Assembly (NCBI GenBank): GCA_947568835.1
Contig: OX387608.1
Span: forward strand, 17,270,535-17,334,534
Source: Protonemura montana
Taxonomy: Eukaryota; Arthropoda; Insecta; Plecoptera; Nemouridae
Direction of reading: 5' to 3'
DNA: 64,000 nucleotides
Shown here: one piece after another, positions 10,168 to 21,747 of the stretch
How the letters are laid out: each line of letters starts with the position of its first letter
Position numbering within the stretch: position 1 is the stretch's first letter
Translations under genes and position numbers: made by a program
The notes under the pieces: model-generated
What the model was told of the DNA's origin: nothing
Databases searched by the model: none
The model's input: only the letters and a program-made list of their open reading frames with translations

Positions 10168-10412
10168 GTGCTCGCCGTCCTGCGCCTGCGCTGGACTACT
10201 CTCGAGGCAGGATGCTGGCCAAGCCGTACACCTGCTGCACCTGCGCAAAGAGCTACGTGCGACTGACGAGTCTGCGCAAACACGAGCGCTATGAATGTGC
10301 GCAGGCGCCGAAGTTTGCGTGTCCGCGCTGCGCACGTAGGTTCAAGCACAAGGCGCATGTGCAGAGACATTGCACCGCCGTGCACGGAATGAAATGCGTC
10401 AAGACTAGCTAG
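10168..10412 (+). CDS. lola: Z4: lola-type terminal zinc-finger exon
   Basis: Acceptor cctgttgcag ends at 10167, phase 1, 80 residues. The lead holds ALDYSRGRMLAKPYTC, a YSRGR-type lead. Finger 1 reads C-C-T-C (the spaced pair is C-x2-C), helix R,T,S,K, ending YEC. Finger 2 CPRC..., helix H,A,H,R. The tail is HGMKCVKTS. An ATG in frame at 10146 is intronic. Confidence 0.93.
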
Positions 10413-11601
10413 AGGCGGCGGTGCTCGGCATGCAAATTGTTCTTTACTTTGGCTACCAAAAGTTGCAATCTCGGATTTTTCTTGCATTTTTTGTGTTGAA
10501 AATGTCAACAAAAATGCTGTTATTTGAAAAAAATTGCGGTAAATTATCTCTTAGTTCTTCCAGTCGGCTTCTAGGTTAGCTCTCGAGCTCCTCTGCTATT
10601 GTCAAACGTTCGACTGAGCAAACGAGCCGGCAACACGTGGTCTTTTAATTAAATAGTTACGAGTCAAAATATCGATAAGTAGATACCAACCGTTGCAACT
10701 GTTTTCTGTAATTCAGAAGTATTATATCCTAATATACCCGGAGTAGAAATGTATTGAAATGTATTATAATTAGCCATATGTAAAAAAAAACAAATACAAT
10801 AATATTAAATGCATGGCACGTATTTATTATGTAAACAAAATGAGTTCCCAAAACAAAAGTGACTAAAAAACGCTCTTCAATCTCCCCGCCTTCTTGTTCT
10901 CGAAAGGCGCTGAAAAATGTGTTCGTCTTTTGTCTTTGTAGCTTTTCATTTGATTTTTCTAGCAAACAAAACGTCAGACGTCAGAAGGTTTTAAATGTTT
11001 ACTGACTCGTCTTTTGTTCTCTTCTCTTCTCTCTCTTGGTTGGTCGGTGGCAGCTTTCAACCTCACAATCCACATCCGCAACAATAGAAACATCTGCAAC
11101 AATAGAAATATCTGCAACAATAGAAACATCTGCAACAATAGGAACAACAAAACAGAGTTCAAGTTAAATCTCGCGAGTTAACAAAATGCTCAGCAAATCG
11201 CAGATGATGTATTCCAGGGTTAAAACTTAACCCTGGAATTTATGCTGGGGTTAGGCAAAAACTCTGCTCTGTGATTGTTCTATTATTTTCAGAGACCACC
11301 TGATGGCTTTCTGTTGTTGTTGTTTTACACTTGAATTCATTGGACTCCTTTTTGAAAGTCGCATATTTTGCAGGCCGTTCACCTAAAATTGGGAAACAAT
11401 TCCTGACTTTCCGAAATTTATGTTTTATTTCAGGATAATAACCACCAGGAAATGTAATTTAATGCCAGCTTTATAACAACATTCACCCCCAAGAACTTCC
11501 CGGCATTTGTTTAGCAGGAATTGTTAACCGTTACTTCAAAACCTGAATAAATCCACAAAACCACTTGTTACCAGCTCTGACATCTTCCCGTGTGGTTGCA
11601 G
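10413..11601. other. Intergenic/intronic stretch with a small 18-bp repeat
   Basis: AT-rich sequence with no gene supported. At about 11078-11150 there are four copies of an 18-bp unit caacaatagaaacatctg. Confidence 0.5.
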
Positions 11602-11840
11602 ACTTCTCCGCCTCGGCGCTGCACTACAGCAGAGGCCGGCTGATCCCCAAACCGTTCGCGTGCAGCACGTGCTCGAAGACTTACCAGTACAAGCAGACGC
11701 TGGTGCGACACATGAAGTTCAACTGCAACCGAGAGCCAAGATACAAGTGCCCCAGCTGTCCGCACACCAGCCGACAGCGCTACGCGATTAGAAACCACTG
11801 TCTGAAGGCTCATGGAGTGATCCTGGACGCCGTGCCATGA
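11602..11840 (+). CDS. lola: Z5: lola-type terminal zinc-finger exon
   Basis: Acceptor tgtggttgcag ends at 11601, phase 1, 78 residues. The lead has LHYSRGRLIPKPFAC. Finger 1 CSTC...H-MKFN-C, helix Y,Q,T,R; the usual FEC end is FNC here. Finger 2 CPSC..., helix Q,Y,A,N. The tail LKAHGVILDAVP plus stop is unit one of a 25-copy 41-bp minisatellite. The first AATAAA (13884-13889) lies beyond two minisatellites, so the 3' UTR could exceed 2 kb. Confidence 0.93.
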
Positions 11841-12840
11841 GTCTGAAGGCTCATGGGGTGATCCTGGAGGCCGTGACATGAGTCTGAAGGCTCATTGTGT
11901 GATCCTGGACGCCGTGCCATGAGTCTGAAGGCTCATGCTGTGATCCTGGAGGCCGTGCCATGAGTCTGAAGGCTCATTGTGTGATCCTGGAGGCCGTGAC
12001 ATGAGTCTGAAGGCTCATGGGGTGATCCTGGAGGCCGTGACATGAGTCTGAAGGCTCATTGTGTGATCCTGGAGGCCGTGACATGAGTCTGAAGGCTCAT
12101 TGTGTGATCCTGGAGGCCGTGACATGAGTCTGAAGGCTCATGGGGTGATCCTGGAGGCCGTGACATGAGTCTGAAGGCTCATTGTGTGATCCTGGACGCC
12201 GTGCCATGAGTCTGAAGGCTCATTGTGTGATCCTGGAGGCCGTGACATGAGTCTGAAGGCTCATGCTGTGATCTTGGAGGCCGTGACATGAGTCTGAAGG
12301 CTCATGCTGTGATCCTGGAGGCCGTGACATGAGTCTGAAGGCTCATTGTGTGATCCTGGAGGCCGTGGCATGAGTCTGAAGGCTCATGCTGTGATCCTGG
12401 ACGCCGTGCCATGAGTCTGAAGGCTCATGCTGTGATCCTGGAGGCCGTGACATGAGTGTGAAGGCTCATTGTGTGATCCTGGAGGCCGTGACATGAGTCT
12501 GAAGGCTCATGCTGTGATCCTGGAGGCCGTGACATGAGTCTGAAGGCTCATTGTGTGATCCTGGAGGCCGTGACATGAGTCTGAAGGCTCATGGTGTGAT
12601 CCTGGGGGCCGTGACATGAGTCTGAAGGCTCATGCTGTGATCCTGGACGCCGTGCCATGAGTCTGAAGGCTCATTGTGTGATCCTGGAGGCCGTGACATG
12701 AGTCTGAAGGCTCATTGTGTGATCCTGGAGGCCGTGACATGAGTCTGAAGGCTCATTGTGTGATTCTGGAGGCCGTGACATGAGTCTGAAGGCTCATGCT
12801 GTGATCTTGGAGGCCGTGGCATGAGTCTGAAGGCTCGTGT
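11801..12840. repeat. 41-bp minisatellite seeded by the Z5 coding tail (25 copies)
   Basis: tctgaaggct starts at 11801, 11842 and so on to 12826, exactly 25 x 41 bp. Unit one is coding. Copies differ at a few sites (ggggtg/tgtgtg/gctgtg; ggacgccgtgcca/ggaggccgtgaca), which gives a traceable order of variants. Confidence 0.95.
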
Positions 12841-13207
12841 GCAAGGCATCATGATATACCTAAATACATTTAGAATGGCGGAGTGGTTCAGAATCTAATG
12901 GTGATTGTAAATCATGATTTTGATCAGCTCGGTTGGACCTGGGTCGATATATCTTCAGGACTGAATTAGACCTGTCAAAGACACGAACCTAAGAAATAGC
13001 GTACATATAAGATGGATTGTAAAATATTCCTAGTGGTTCAAGTTTCCTGAATCTCGATGTAATCTCGGTGAAACCCTGATCCTATCTTCGATGACAACAA
13101 ACAAATTGCTTGACCTAAATCCCGAGAGTTACTTTAAAGTGCCGATCCTCGAATGGTGTTTCTGTTCGATGGTTGGCTGCCATGATGGCTCGATGTAGAT
13201 GTGCAAG

Positions 13208-13495
13208 ATCTTGTCCTGCCAGGGCTTGTTTGTCCTGCCAGGGCTTGCCTGTCCTGCCAGGGCTTGCTTGTCCTGCCAGGGCTTGCTTGTCCTGCCAGGG
13301 CTTGCTTGTCCTGCCAGGGCTTGCTTGTCCTGCCAGGACTTGCTTGTCCTGCCAGGACTTGCTTGTCCTGTCAGGGCTTGCTTGTCCTGCCAGGGCTTGC
13401 TTGTCCTGTCAGGGCTTGCTTGTCCTGCCAGGGCTTGCTTGTCCTGCCAGGGCTTGCTTGTCCTGCCAGGGCTTGCTTGTCCTGCCAGGGCTAGC
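13208..13495. repeat. 19-bp minisatellite (gggcttgcttgtcctgcca)n
   Basis: About 15 copies of a 19-bp unit, with single-base variants (ccaggact, ctgtcagg), 0.4 kb after the 41-bp array. All frames stay open over the array, so its translated frames are artefacts. 12841-13207 and 13496-14267 show no other feature. Confidence 0.93.
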
Positions 13496-14267
13496 AAGCT
13501 TGCAGCTGTTCCTTACAACCACTTGAACCTCCTCGGAGGACGATCTATGTTCGGTGGAAGTGCAGAAGAATTCTTCACTTTGATTTATATTTGTACACTA
13601 AATCGATTTAGGTGATCTTAATGAATAGTGTTTTAGAAATAATTGTAAATTGTTTTGAGTTATTTTTTAACAAACATGTAAAGGTAGAATTTTTCCTTGA
13701 AGGCTCATCGCAATTATATGTATTGGTACTTTTCAGTTTTATTTTAAATCTATTATTTGTAAATAATGTCTAACTCTTAGAAATTGTCTGGCGCACTTTG
13801 CGTTCGTGTAGCTCCATCAACAGTGTTGCCACATTGCTTGCTTTGTTGCCAAGTTGTTTAATTTCCTAGAAGCATTGAGTTGCAATAAATGAAATTTTTA
13901 TACGAATTTCTTAACGATCTGACCCCAATTCCAGGTGCAACTTTTCTTTGTCATCCCATGCAATGATCCAGAAAGCGGCTCAGTCGCTAGGCAACCAGTT
14001 TGCACTGCAGTATAATGCATGAAAGATATGATCATGATGATATTGACATCATTGATCATTTACATGATGATATTTGGATGCCGCTTTAAAGCGGCATTTA
14101 CCTTTCAAAATTAATTTTTACCATAGATTTGTAACTGTAGTATGAATTGAAATTGACCTATTTTTAAAAGAATTTTCTGACAAAATGGCCCTTTAAGTGG
14201 CACGATGTTCTCGCAACGCCCCGTGGATCGCTCCTCCCCAGCAGCACTGACCACTCCCTCTTTGCAG

Positions 14268-14449
14268 GTGTGCCAATCGGGTACAGCCGAGGTCGCCTTG
14301 TTGCCAAACCGTTCCAGTGCGGCGCATGCTTGAAGGCGTACCAACATCGCGCCACTCTGAACCGCCATCTGAAGTTTGAGTGCGGACAAGCGCCTCGTTT
14401 CACGTGTCGAGTGTGCGCTCACCAGAGCCACCATCTGCACGACCTCAAG
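14268..14449 (+). CDS. lola: Z6a: lola-type zinc-finger exon, first of two
   Basis: Acceptor ctctttgcag ends at 14267, phase 1, 60 codons. The lead is VPIGYSRGRLVAKPFQC. Finger 1 CGAC...H-LKFE-C, helix H,A,T,R. Finger 2 starts CRVC but the exon stops after ...HDLK at a donor gtgcgt (14450), in phase 0, before the two zinc-binding histidines. Reading through the donor would lose those histidines and run to an unrelated stop at 14650. The exon at 15384 restores them, so splicing is the better model. Confidence 0.88.
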
Positions 14450-15383
14450 GTGCGTGCAATGTTGGCATCATTGCTCAAACTAATACTAGTTCAGTGCATT
14501 CACAAAATCTGTCCGAATGATTTATGTGATAATTCGGTCGCAGCCGACCTAGCCTCTGGTTTCAAACTGTTCCAGCGACTTATTGTGCGATTCAGGAAAG
14601 AATTTCTCCCTTTTAAGAAAAACTATTTGAACTGGGTTTTGAATTCTTAGTAAAGGGCTACTAAATTTCCCGAAGTTTCGTAACATATACTAGTTACTTC
14701 TTCAGAGGACTGCTCAAACCCCTGAAGAAGTAACTAGTATATGTTACGAAACGTCAGGAAATTTAGTAGCCCTTCACTTAGCATTCAAAACCCAGTTGAA
14801 ATAGTTTTTCTAAAAACTTGTGCTAAGTTTACATCAAGTAGACATGAGTCTAAAAACCATCATAATCTCTCCCTTCTTCGGTCCTAAGCTTCCGCTCGCA
14901 TTGTGCACTACGTCAGGCACCCAAGCCTTGACTTTCCCAGTTCAGTTGCTTGACAATTGTACTTGCGCCATCCCAGAGCCACCTTCTCTGCGTACTTTGT
15001 CCAGTGTTCCATTAACACAGCGTACTTTGTTATCATATGGTCTTCGGTTTTGCTCTGCGTTGAAGAGGTTTGCGGTCCAAGAAAACAACATGAACGACAT
15101 TCTCCTGAAGATGACGAGACGTGAGACTCTTTCCAGGGCTGCAAACCTCTTCAACGCAGAGCATAACCATGTTTTGCTCTGCATCATCAAAACCATCAAA
15201 ACATAGTTTGATTGATTGGATAGAATTGAGTTCCTCGGAAATTTCTCTTATTTGTAAAGGGTAAAATTATAAGGATAGCGATTGATAAAACAAGACCAAT
15301 AACTCCCCCTAACTTATTAGGAATTGATCGTAGGATAAATATCAATCTGGTTGTTGCCTCTTTGATAATTTGTTTTGTTTTAG
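14450..15383. mobile_element. Intron of Z6 with two hairpin elements
   Basis: At about 14640-14780, two arms of the hammerhead-like foldback family meet head to head: gggctactaaatttcc is mirrored by ggaaatttagtagccc, and cgtaacatatactagttac by its complement. At 15044-15170, tgctctgcgttgaagaggtt is mirrored by aacctcttcaacgcagagca. The intron can therefore form two strong stem-loops between the halves of one zinc finger. Confidence 0.75.
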
Positions 15384-15440
15384 GTACACGCCCGCTCGGT
15401 GCACGGGATCGAAGACGCGTTGGTGGAGACGAAGAAGTGA
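15384..15440 (+). CDS. lola: Z6b: terminal exon completing the second finger of Z6
   Basis: The acceptor tttgttttag ends at 15383, and the frame opens in phase 0 to give [18 protein letters not shown] and a stop. Joined to Z6a this yields CRVC-AHQSHHLHDLKV-H-ARSV-H, exactly the x12 and x4 spacing of the other exons (helix H,H,D,V). The combined isoform part is 78 residues, the usual size. Z6 is the only finger exon in the window that is interrupted by an intron. Confidence 0.87.
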   Translation, partial: VHARSVHGIEDALVETKK

Positions 15441-17400
15441 TTCGCCTCCTGAGGACTCGGCAGAAATGTGGCCGATGTTTGTGTAGTTTCTGACAGAACG
15501 ACTTTGTAGATTTAGTGCCGTGAACTTTAGTGTGACGTCACGTGAACAGAATCTTATCTTTTAATGAAATGTGAACAAGAAATGTGTTTTATTTTTAGAC
15601 GTTTCATTTTATAATCTAATTATAAAATTATAATTAATTATTATATAATTATAAGCCACTCAGGCTTAAAAACCCAGACATTATTTAATAACGCATTGTT
15701 GTTGTTTTTAAATAAGTGATGAACTTTTTGCAAATAAGGAATGCACGTGAGACGATCGTCGTACAAATGACGGAATTTTTGAAATTTTGACTTTGAATTT
15801 GTATTTGAAATTTTTACTTAATTTTAGTTTTTAAGCATCGTGACAATTTTCAACGCTTGTAAAATTCACGAACGTTTCTTTCACAAAGAAATGTACGAAT
15901 AACTGAAACAAAAACTATTTCAACTGGGTTTTCAATGCTAAGTGAAGAACAACTAAATTTCCCAACGTTTCGTAACTTGTACCTGTTACTTTATCAAGGG
16001 TAGTTATTATTATTAATATTTTTTTTATTTTCTATTTATTTATTTTTTGCTTAAGCTTTTAGCAATTACCGGGTCTGCGCTCAAAGTTATAAATTAAATG
16101 GATTTATTTAACTTTAAAATAGTGTACATACACACAATATACGTACATACCTATATGTGGGAGACGGTTGGACTTATTGCTGTTGCTTGTTATTGGTGTT
16201 GCTCTAACCAATTGAGCTACTTGGACCCCGATCTCCACCTGTCGCGGGTGTTGCTCTAACCAATTGAGCTACTTGGACACTGGCTTTTTGAGACGATTCT
16301 AGTGTATTTGATGAGAATTACGGATCTTCAAGGAGTAGAACCCGTTTGGGCATCAATTTTTGAGACGGTTCTATTGTTGATAATAATAAAATGGTTGTAA
16401 TTGTTAGTGTTGCAGGTTGGTAAGAGTGGAAGTAATTTAATGTTGACTCCAGCTTCCAACCTGTGTCAGCTGCCTCGAGGCAAGTTGTCGAAACAGTTGC
16501 GTGACGTCAAACTCAACAAATCAATTGTCTAATTGTTAAAACTTGCACATAAACTAAAATACAAACTAGAACAACTTTGCTGCATTTGTCTACTAAAATA
16601 ATTATCCCCTGGCTATCACGTGACATTCTTAAAACTGTTAAAATTTCAGAAAGTTGGCTTCATGTATTCACTTCCTTGTCACGGCCAGGCGAGAACACGC
16701 CTTGACTTCTTGTTGCTATGGTGACGGTACAAATGTTTGGGTGCTACATTGTTGTGTATGTAAACTGTCGTGACTGTCACTGCATTGCTGAGGGTTGCCA
16801 TGGTTACACCGCCGATAACAAGACGCCGTTACGACCGTAACACTCTTCCGTTACTAACCTAATCACTAGCTTGAATAAACCGTTGCTACTAACAACTAAC
16901 CCAGCTTATATTTTCCTCTCTTAACTAACTAATAACTTGCATCTTATTGGTCAGCCGGCTTAAGATTGTGTTTTTCTTTGGCTCAAATTGCTGTCAAACA
17001 AATAAAACCAGTTCAAAACGCCGCATGTCAAATCTTTTCTGGGTTTCAAATCAGAATCTGGAGATGAAAACTTTGCCAAAACTCATAGCTTTTAGGAATT
17101 GGGAAATCTCTTTAAATTTGAAACTATTTTTTTATTTATTTTTTGTGAGAAAATAATGAACACGTATTTTTTTATTTTCTTCTAAATCTAATTTTGAATA
17201 AAATATCTCTGTTTAAAATGTTTGCGTTTGAATCTCGTACGAAAACGAGGGTCGCCATTTTTTATGACATGAAGTGAAATCTGACGTCAGTATGACGTCA
17301 AGAAACAGAAGCGAACGCAAAGGATACAACAAAATGACGTCAGAACTACGTGTAGTTAATCACGGCCCGTTTTAATCCCGCCACGAGAATTCATATTTTA
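15441..17400. other. Intron/3' UTR with two repeat insertions
   Basis: Minus-strand foldback-family copy at about 15900-16010. tRNA-derived SINE pieces at about 16195-16385 (minus strand, two A-box units). An acceptor-like gttagtgttgcag ending at 16413 is followed by a stop after one codon in the array phase. No gene is supported in 16420-17400. Confidence 0.5.
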
Positions 17401-18546
17401 GAGCCGAAATTACAATGTCCGGTTAGCGAGTAGATTTTGTTGCCGTTAGCGTAACCGGGAGGATAGTCAATTTTTTGTGTATTACAATGTCCAGGTAGTG
17501 GCTATCTGGCAGGATAGAATAAGCTAACTGCAGGATTTCTTAACCAGTGCTCTAGGTACCGGTTACCGACTTATCTACCAGGATAAGAATAAAAGATGGC
17601 TGACAGTTCAATTCGTGACTTGGCTAGAGGCATGGTGTAAGGTTATGTTTGTCATTTTGTAATTTGTTTTATGCATCAGGAATAATATTGAAACAATAGG
17701 AACATTTCGTTATTATTGGTGGTTATTATAATTAAGTTTATAATATATATAATGATAATAATACGCTATTATTCCGCAAAATATTGATGTCTTATGAATT
17801 TCTACAGTTTTTAAGATTTCTTTTTGAAACTTTTTGCATTTTATGGCATTCGTCTTATCTCTACAATATATTGCCGCTCCAAAAGCGTGTTGTAATAGGA
17901 CTTTAACTCGTTCCAGTCTCCGATTGAAATGGATAATTTGGTTGTGTCCGATTCCGACGGGGAAATTTCGAGCTTGTTTGATTCTGATTTTGACGACTCT
18001 GATAGTGACGACGAAATGATGATGCATATTGCTGCCCGAGGTAGAGTTGCGAAAAATGTAAGACCTAGAGTGAATCACTTCGAGATTTGGACTGAAGATG
18101 AGTTTTTTATGAGGTTCCGGCTTACGAGACCAACAGTGCTTCATATTTTCATATTTTCATATTTTTTATTTCATATTTCGGTTCGCTTGTTCTCTATAAT
18201 ATTACGGTGTTCTTCCACCAAGTCAACCAAAACATTAACTTCTTCGACGTCGAAATTCACTGCGCGCACACGCTTCGACGCCATAATAATATATTGGGAT
18301 GAAACTGACAGCTAGGCAGGCGAGCAGCTGACATAAAAATGTACAATTGCGCATGCGTGGTGTACAGTCGAACCGAAACTTTAAGCATGGCAGAAGCCAC
18401 CCGACGGTTAGACTGGCCGGTACGTAGACGGATGATAACTAGCGTTCGTAATACGCGTCAAAAAACTTATCCGGCCGTTAAGCTATCCTGCCGCTAGCTA
18501 CCCGCAACAAAATCTACTCGCTAACCGGAGATTGTAATTTCGGCTC
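17401..18546 (+). mobile_element. PIF/Harbinger-type DNA transposon, internally deleted
   Basis: The terminal inverted repeats start GAGCCGAAATTACAATGTCC and end with the complement, and they match over about 43 bp with one visible mismatch. The element is flanked by TTA on both sides (17398-17400 and 18547-18549), the 3-bp target duplication typical of PIF/Harbinger. At 1146 bp it is too short for the usual two genes, so it is non-autonomous. Confidence 0.85.
17929..18315 (+). pseudogene. Truncated Harbinger-type transposase N-terminus
   Basis: Inside the transposon an open frame starts with an acidic region (DSDFDDSDSDDE) and continues into FEIWTEDEFFMRFRLTRPTV. The latter resembles the 'F..RFR+S...' start of PIF/Harbinger nuclease-type transposases. 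After about residue 75 the similarity ends abruptly in AT-rich sequence, with none of the DDE catalytic region. A deletion is the likely cause. It cannot be an active transposase. Confidence 0.65.
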
Positions 18547-18821
18547 TTAGCCATTCTTAAAACAAATAGAAATAGAAAAGTTATGATCGGATCATAAAAA
18601 GATAAAATACTTCAGATTTTATTTTGAATGCGTATTTGAACACAATGATAATAATTAAATAATAATCTTAAGGATATTTCCCTCTTACTTGTTGTAAAAA
18701 GTAAAAGACCAAACATCATTCAAAGTTAGCCGTCACATTTGTCCAATGCTTAAGTCTGTGCAGATTTGTGTCCTCCACTCGCCGTGGTCAGCCCATCTAA
18801 CCCAGCGCTTATCCCTTGCAG

Positions 18822-19048
18822 GCGACGACGGCGACACGTGGCACTACTCACGAGGTCGTCTCATCGAGAAGCCGTTCAAGTGCGCCTCCTGCGGCAAGAG
18901 TTACAAGCTGAAGAAGGACCTGACGAGGCATGCGCGGTTCGAGTGTGGTCAGGAGCCAAGATTTCAGTGTCCTTGTTGTCAGCAACGTTGCAAGCATCGC
19001 AGTGACATCCAGCGGCATGTCTTCAAGAAACATGGGCTCAAGATTTAA
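18822..19048 (+). CDS. lola: Z7: lola-type terminal zinc-finger exon
   Basis: Acceptor cttatcccttgcag ends at 18821, phase 1, 74 residues. The lead is DDGDTWHYSRGRLIEKPFKC. Finger 1 CASC...H-ARFE-C, helix L,K,D,R. Finger 2 CPCC..., helix H,S,D,R. It ends HGLKI. AATAAA at 19219-19224. Upstream in-frame codons from 18746 are intronic. Confidence 0.94.
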
Positions 19049-19589
19049 CACTTGACAGCCAGGCTTAGCTAGACAACCAGAAGCCATGTTCTGAATTGTA
19101 TGATTATTGTTGTTGGTATTATTGTTGGTATTATTATTATTATTGGTATTAAATTAACTAGACAATCAGAATGATGGCTAACTGCACTCTGCAATGGCAG
19201 GGTCAATTTTTCACCACAAATAAAGCTTACCTAGAAACCGTCCGTAAGCTTTCTGTGTAAGCTTTGCCTGTGAGCTACTTGGATGTATAGACCAAATATA
19301 AGCCATCTGGAGTTCTGATCAGTACCAAAGTGAATGACCTGATCGTTCCTCGACAGAGTCAATATCTTCAGAAAAACACCTTCGTTCAGAAGCAACAACC
19401 AGAAGCTGAATATCTAAATAGCAGTGGACATTTCTCAAGTGGCCGATTAAAGTAACCGAGCTTAGCTTTTGTTCGCTTAGCCAATGAATGGGTCACGGCC
19501 AGGTGTTATTCTTCTAGCAAAGGACAAACAAAAGTGGTTCCAGTTGTTTTACCTCTCGACGATACGGGTCTTCAGTTGTGTTTTAGTTT

Positions 19590-19805
19590 ACTAAGTAATT
19601 GTTATAATTTTGTGTGGTTCTTTTGTTATCGGAAAATTGTCAGGACTGCTCTTACCCTTGATAAAGTAACAGGTACAAGTTACGAAACGTTGGGAAATTC
19701 AGTTGTTCTTCACTTAGCATTCAAAACCCAGTTGAAATAGTTTTTGTTAGAACTTGTGCTAAGTTTACATCAAGTAGACATGAGTCTTAAAACAATCATA
19801 CAAAA
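19590..19805 (+). mobile_element. Foldback-family copy, right arm
   Basis: Contains cttgataaagtaacaggtac, ttacgaaacgttgggaaatt, then agcattcaaaacccagttga and agtagacatgagtc, the standard right arm of the family described at 32398-32885. The rest of 19049-20401 shows no gene. Confidence 0.8.
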
Positions 19806-20401
19806 CTTATCCAGTCAAACCAAAGAACGCAGGACCGAGTTTAAGAATAGGTTTTAAAATTTGTGCAAACCTTTTTTGTTTTCAAGGACATGTTTATAAG
19901 CCTCCTTGGCACCCAAAGATTCCGATCAGCGTGCGTGTGTTTTGTTTTCTGTGTTTTTACCACTACTCACCTATTTTACCACAATTTATCAAATGCACGG
20001 TGTGATTATTTGTTGTCTTAAATCTCCATGGCAACCTCTCTGTAGCGATTGTTTAGAAATAATTTTAATTTCATTATAAGCGCCACATTTTCTTGATTTG
20101 AAATTAATAAAGAAATGTCAAATAAAATGTCAAAATTCACTCGATTCATTCTAAAAATGACGCCTGTGTGTCATGTGTCGTGTGTTCAACTCTTAAAAAA
20201 TGGCGGCTCTCGTCTCAAAATGGCGTCGCTCGCCTCGTCTCAGCAAATGTCAATATTATGTTATTGCTATTTAATATTAATTATCTTTATTTAAAATGAC
20301 GCTGAAATGTCTGGTCCAGTGCTGCCAACACATTTTCCCAACAGACTTTTGTAGACTCATCCAAGATGGCGCCTGAACTCACCTCGCTTTCTGTCTTCCA
20401 G

Positions 20402-20637
20402 ATGACGCAACAATGACTGGGCTCCGCCCCCTAGCAACCAAACCATTCCAGTGTCCACGCTGCGCACGCAGCTACCAGCATCGCAGCACCCTGCTACGTC
20501 ACGTGCAGTTCGAGTGTGGGGCGCACGCGCGGTTTCAATGTCCGAGCTGTCGCTTCGCTTGCACACGAAAAACAAGTCTACAACGCCACTGTGCGGCCAG
20601 GCACGGCTTGGTGTATGAGCCGTCTCATGGGCCGTGA
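20402..20637 (+). CDS. lola: Z8: lola-type terminal zinc-finger exon
   Basis: Acceptor ttctgtcttccag ends at 20401, phase 1, 77 residues. The lead DATMTGLRPLATKPFQC keeps the KPF but not YSRGR. Finger 1 CPRC...H-VQFE-C, helix H,S,T,R. Finger 2 CPSC..., helix R,T,S,R. The tail HGLVYEPSHGP and stop have been duplicated downstream. AATAAA at 21070-21075. The ATG at 20413 is downstream of the acceptor and need not be a start. Confidence 0.93.
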
Positions 20638-20778
20638 TCCGCCACTGTGCTGTACGAGTCCTCTCATGGGCCTTGATACGCCACTGTGCTGTGCGAGCCC
20701 TCTCAGGGGCCGTGATCCGCCACTGTTGGTGTATGAGTTCTCTCATGGGCCGTGATACGCCACTGTGCTGCTTATATC
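20584..20778. repeat. Short tandem repeat seeded by the Z8 coding tail
   Basis: Starting with the coding segment at 20584, units beginning cgccactgt recur at 20640, 20679, 20718 and 20758 with lengths near 39-40 bp (the coding unit is 56 bp). Each non-coding unit carries tctcatgggccgtga or a near copy, which contains the exon's own stop codon. Confidence 0.8.
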
Positions 20779-21289
20779 CTGAAAACCATTCGCCAAATCC
20801 ACTTGGCTTTGACTGAGCTGAACGTAGCCACCGCCTTCTCAACATGGTTCATATGTATTTGAATTGTTTGTTTTGAATGAAAAGTTCGTTGTGTTTTTGT
20901 ATTCAACATGGCTATGTACTTTCACAGTGGCGTTCCACAGCCTTCTGGATTTCTGGAAACAAAATTCTTTTGAATATTTTCAAACCCTTGTTTTCCTCAA
21001 GTGTTCTGTTTTACTCTAAGCCTCATGAAGCTGTGACGTCACCTGTATTGCGATTGTTTTCCACCTGTTAATAAAATAACAATCTCAACTCAACTCTCTC
21101 TCGGCCAATGAAACCGCTGTTTAGAACCTGTACCTTGGTTCAATCCCAGCTTGAGTCACCATCCTGGATTCCAGGCTTTCCCTCGTACAATTCCTGGAAC
21201 ATTTCCTCATTTCCCGTACAGATTCCTGGATGCAGCCTTTGCATTTATTAATGGGTAACAATGATGATGATTTATGTAACTTTAACAAA

Positions 21290-21660
21290 AATTATTTGAA
21301 ATGGGTGTTGAATCCGTACATATAATTGGTTAGTTTGTAAAAAACGCCAATGTGTTCGAGATCTTATTTCAGAAAATACAAAATACATTAGTTTTTAAGT
21401 TATTGACCCTGATTATTTTATTAAGATGCATTTAGGAAGCTTGAACTTGGTAATTGTTATAATTTTGTGTGGTTCTTTTGTTATTGGAAAATTGTCAGGA
21501 CTGCTCAAACCTCTGAAGAAGTAACTAGTATATGTTACGAAACGTCGGGAAATTCAGTTGTTCTTCACTTAGCATTCAAAACCCAGTTGAAATAGTTTTT
21601 GTTAAAACTAGTGCTAAGGATAAATCAAGTAGACATGGGTTTTAAAAACAATCGTTGATG
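21290..21660 (+). mobile_element. Foldback-family copy, centre plus right arm
   Basis: Runs from the unique centre (acattagtttttaagttattgaccctg) to the right arm. The arm core here is the less decayed form CTGAAGAAGTAACTAGTATA then TGTTACGAAACGTCGGG, in which GTAAC and GTTAC can pair between a CUGANGA box and a GAAA box. Confidence 0.8.
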
Positions 21661-21747
21661 TAATTTATTTATTTGTATTTTATACTTTTTAAACTTAAAT
21701 TGGTTAAGATTTCAATGCCACTAACTCCACGTCTCGTTGTCTTGCAG

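Noticed and set aside
13129-13615. Cys-rich repeat proteins (CPARACLSCQGLLVLPGLA) over the 19-bp array
   Set aside because: Minisatellite artefact; several frames and both strands are equally open.
16401-16425. Acceptor gttagtgttgcag as a further terminal exon
   Set aside because: In phase the next codons are TGG TAA; no finger remains in other frames nearby.
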